A stretch of 33,949 nucleotides of DNA. Origin: Prevotella sp. (GTDB lineage: Bacteria > Bacteroidota > Bacteroidia > Bacteroidales > Bacteroidaceae). The notes below the pieces were generated by a model. That model did not search any database. It had not been told where the DNA came from and worked only from the letters and a program-made list of their open reading frames with translations. Positions 32,776 through 33,949 of the stretch are shown here, piece by piece. The stretch is from positions 1-33,949 of the forward strand of contig JAILPA010000017.1 of assembly GCA_024690505.1 (NCBI GenBank), read 5' to 3'. Positions within the stretch are counted from its first letter, which is position 1. Each line of letters begins with the position of its first letter. A program made the translations under genes and the position numbers.

Positions 32776-33159
32776 ATGAAAAAAATGGATTTATGGTGTA
32801 TGCCCATCATTATGATGGTAACAATGCTGAGTTTTGGATTTGCTTCGTGCAGTAGTGATGATGATGACAATATTGATAGTTCCATTCTTGGAACATGGGA
32901 AGAGCAGAATTACTATGATGGTATTTGGCAATGGACTTTTAACTCGAATGGTAAGGGGTCATGTAAAGTCGTAGATGGAAAAATCTCTTACACTTTCTCA
33001 TATGACTTTTCGTTCGATGGCAAAACTCTAACTATTTCTGGCACAGAAGATGGCAAGAAATATACAGATCGATATACAGTAACAATATCTTCTGATGGGA
33101 AAACTATGAATTGGGTCGATACTGACGGAGGATATAAGACTGTTCTTAAGAAAGTATAA
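32776..33159 (+). CDS. Small surface lipoprotein, lipocalin-like
   Basis: The protein has 127 residues from the ATG at 32776 (an upstream GTG at 32770 is in frame). The signal peptide ends in GFASC, a lipobox, and the Cys is followed by SSDDDD, an acidic tail that in Bacteroidetes directs lipoproteins to the cell surface. The mature part begins with LGTWEEQNYYDGIWQWTF and has regularly spaced beta strands, with GTW and repeated DGKT turns typical of small lipocalin-like domains. Function is unknown. It is AT-rich compared with the left half of the window and follows the RNA terminator, so it may have its own weak promoter or read-through expression. Confidence 0.75.
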   Translation: MKKMDLWCMPIIMMVTMLSFGFASCSSDDDDNIDSSILGTWEEQNYYDGIWQWTFNSNGKGSCKVVDGKISYTFSYDFSFDGKTLTISGTEDGKKYTDRYTVTISSDGKTMNWVDTDGGYKTVLKKV

Positions 33160-33180
33160 AAACATAATAAACAAATTCGT

Positions 33181-33715
33181 ATGAAAAAGCACTATTTATT
33201 TGCAATAATAGCAATATTTGCTATGTTTTGTACTCAAACAAATGCTCAGGGTTTAGAAAAGGGGTATCATGGGTCAGTTGAAGCTGGTTATTCCGTAGAG
33301 GTCCTAGGAGCCACATTAGGTTTTAATTGGTTTGAACTCAATACTATTCATGGCTATCAGGTAACACCTAACATATTTGTGGGAGCTGGTATCGGAGTTC
33401 ACTTCTTTCCTGAGGTAAAAGAAGGACATCTTAGTCATGGATATCTGTGGGAACGTGAGAGTTCAGTAGAAAAACTACTATTTGCTGATTTAAGATGGAA
33501 AGAAATTATCTCCAATAATTGATTTGCGTTTAGGTAACAATATCTCTGACGGAAGCGGCTTATATACATCTTTAGGTGCTGGATGTCGTATGTCAATAAA
33601 GGGAAATACAGGTATTTATTTAATGTTTAGTTACTCTACCCATGAAAAAGTCAAATACAATATAGAAGAAGACGGCAATACTGGAATAACAGCAAGATTA
33701 GGATTTGAGTTCTAA
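33181..33715 (+). pseudogene. Outer-membrane beta-barrel protein, frameshifted
   Basis: An N-terminal part (33181-33522, 113 codons) has a signal peptide ending TNAQ and barrel-like strands (HGSVEAGYSV, FVGAGIGVHFF). It stops early after FADLRW. The continuation is in the next frame (to 33715): GKKLSPIIDLRLGNNISDGS, then GLYTSLGAGC and a C-terminal ARLGFEF, which ends in Phe as outer-membrane barrels do. The two parts fit together as one protein of about 178 residues if one base is removed or two are added near 33490-33500. Either the gene is broken or there is a base-calling error. It starts 21 bases after the lipoprotein gene and could have been cotranscribed with it. No specific function is known. 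Confidence 0.75.
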
Positions 33716-33743
33716 TAATACGTGAGTTCGACGTAAGAAAAGT

Positions 33744-33949
33744 ACCTGAAAAGTTGTAGGAGTGAAAGTTTTTTTGTACCTTTATAGCTGCAAATCAATA
33801 AAATACAAAAAACGATCACTCCTATGACGACTGCAAATTTAATAGAAATTTTCTGTTTTCTCGACGAATTCTGCAAATATTTTAACCCAGAGTTGAAAAA
33901 ACATCTTGTTGATATCTCAGGCAAGAGCCGCCGCAACCGCCCAAGTCGC
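33744..33949 (+). mobile_element. Left end of an IS982-like insertion sequence (truncated by window edge)
   Basis: The stretch 33744-33823 before the transposase start begins acctgaaaagttgtaggagt, which could be the terminal inverted repeat, since IS982 ends usually start with AC. The right end is outside the window, so the repeat cannot be confirmed. It abuts the broken barrel gene 28 bases after its stop. Confidence 0.5.
33824..33949 (+). CDS. IS982-family transposase, N-terminal fragment (continues beyond window)
   Basis: Forty-two codons are visible from the ATG at 33824 to the window end. MTTANLIEIFCFLDEFCKYF and a following KKHLVDISGKSRRNR stretch resemble the N-terminus of Bacteroidetes IS982 transposases. 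The catalytic DDE residues are beyond the edge. The 5' region has a TACCTTTA box near 33777, a plausible weak promoter inside the IS end. Assignment is from the short N-terminus only. Confidence 0.7.
   Translation, partial: MTTANLIEIFCFLDEFCKYFNPELKKHLVDISGKSRRNRPSR

Noticed and set aside
33712..33936. Minus-strand frame of 74 codons
   Set aside because: It is antisense to the IS982-like transposase start and has no similarity to a known family that I can recognise.

Overview
The window looks like a chromosomal segment of a Bacteroidales bacterium, most likely a Prevotella-type genome (Prevotellaceae). The evidence is the fumarate reductase order (cytochrome b, flavoprotein, iron-sulfur), a periplasmic S46 dipeptidyl-peptidase, a glycine-lipid acyltransferase pair, lipoproteins with an Asp-rich export tail, and repeated copies of the Bacteroidetes -7 promoter box TAnnTTTG upstream of genes. 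No rRNA, tRNA or CRISPR array was seen.

Layout. (1) 1-1661, minus: a sensor-kinase-like protein with a periplasmic helical-repeat region, cut by the window edge. (2) 2065-5900, minus: the frdCAB respiratory operon with its own promoter and intrinsic terminator, and a palindromic REP-like element in each intercistronic gap. (3) 6205-12450, minus: a tightly packed four-gene operon (SpmA-SpmB-type membrane protein, Wzx-like flippase, DPP7-type peptidase, aspartic protease with PDZ domain), followed by a large palindrome array. (4) 12505-14797, minus: a sodium-coupled transporter translationally coupled to a ComEA-like helix-hairpin-helix protein. A VanZ-like gene (14871) is divergent. (5) 15522-17455, minus: a GNAT-type plus PlsC-type acyltransferase pair (glsB/glsA-like). 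(6) 17558-19642, minus: a DEAD-box helicase with a repetitive basic tail.

(7) 19756-26917, plus: a housekeeping run mnmG - apt - uvrC - dtd - mazG-like - (AT-rich orphan) - deoC, ending in a strong terminator. Two sequences matching the ParB-binding parS consensus flank apt, which suggests an origin-proximal position. (8) ispB-like polyprenyl synthase (minus) and polA (plus) are divergent from a short shared promoter region. (9) 31209-32414: a RAYT-type Y1 (HUH) transposase with an extra C-terminal domain that resembles the DprA Rossmann fold. REP palindromes lie upstream of this gene, and an inverted REP pair is translated inside it. (10) 32459-33949: an AT-rich accessory end with a promoter-driven structured RNA with terminator (6S-like candidate), a small lipoprotein, a frameshifted outer-membrane barrel gene and the left end of an IS982-like element.

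The most interesting layer is noncoding. There is a REP family that shares a 5' GTAG/GTAT-like head and probably belongs to the RAYT. There are also four intergenic arrays built on an approximately 22-nt period with palindromic cores, each different in sequence, including one in the mnmG leader. Calls rest on reading motifs by eye; no database search was run.
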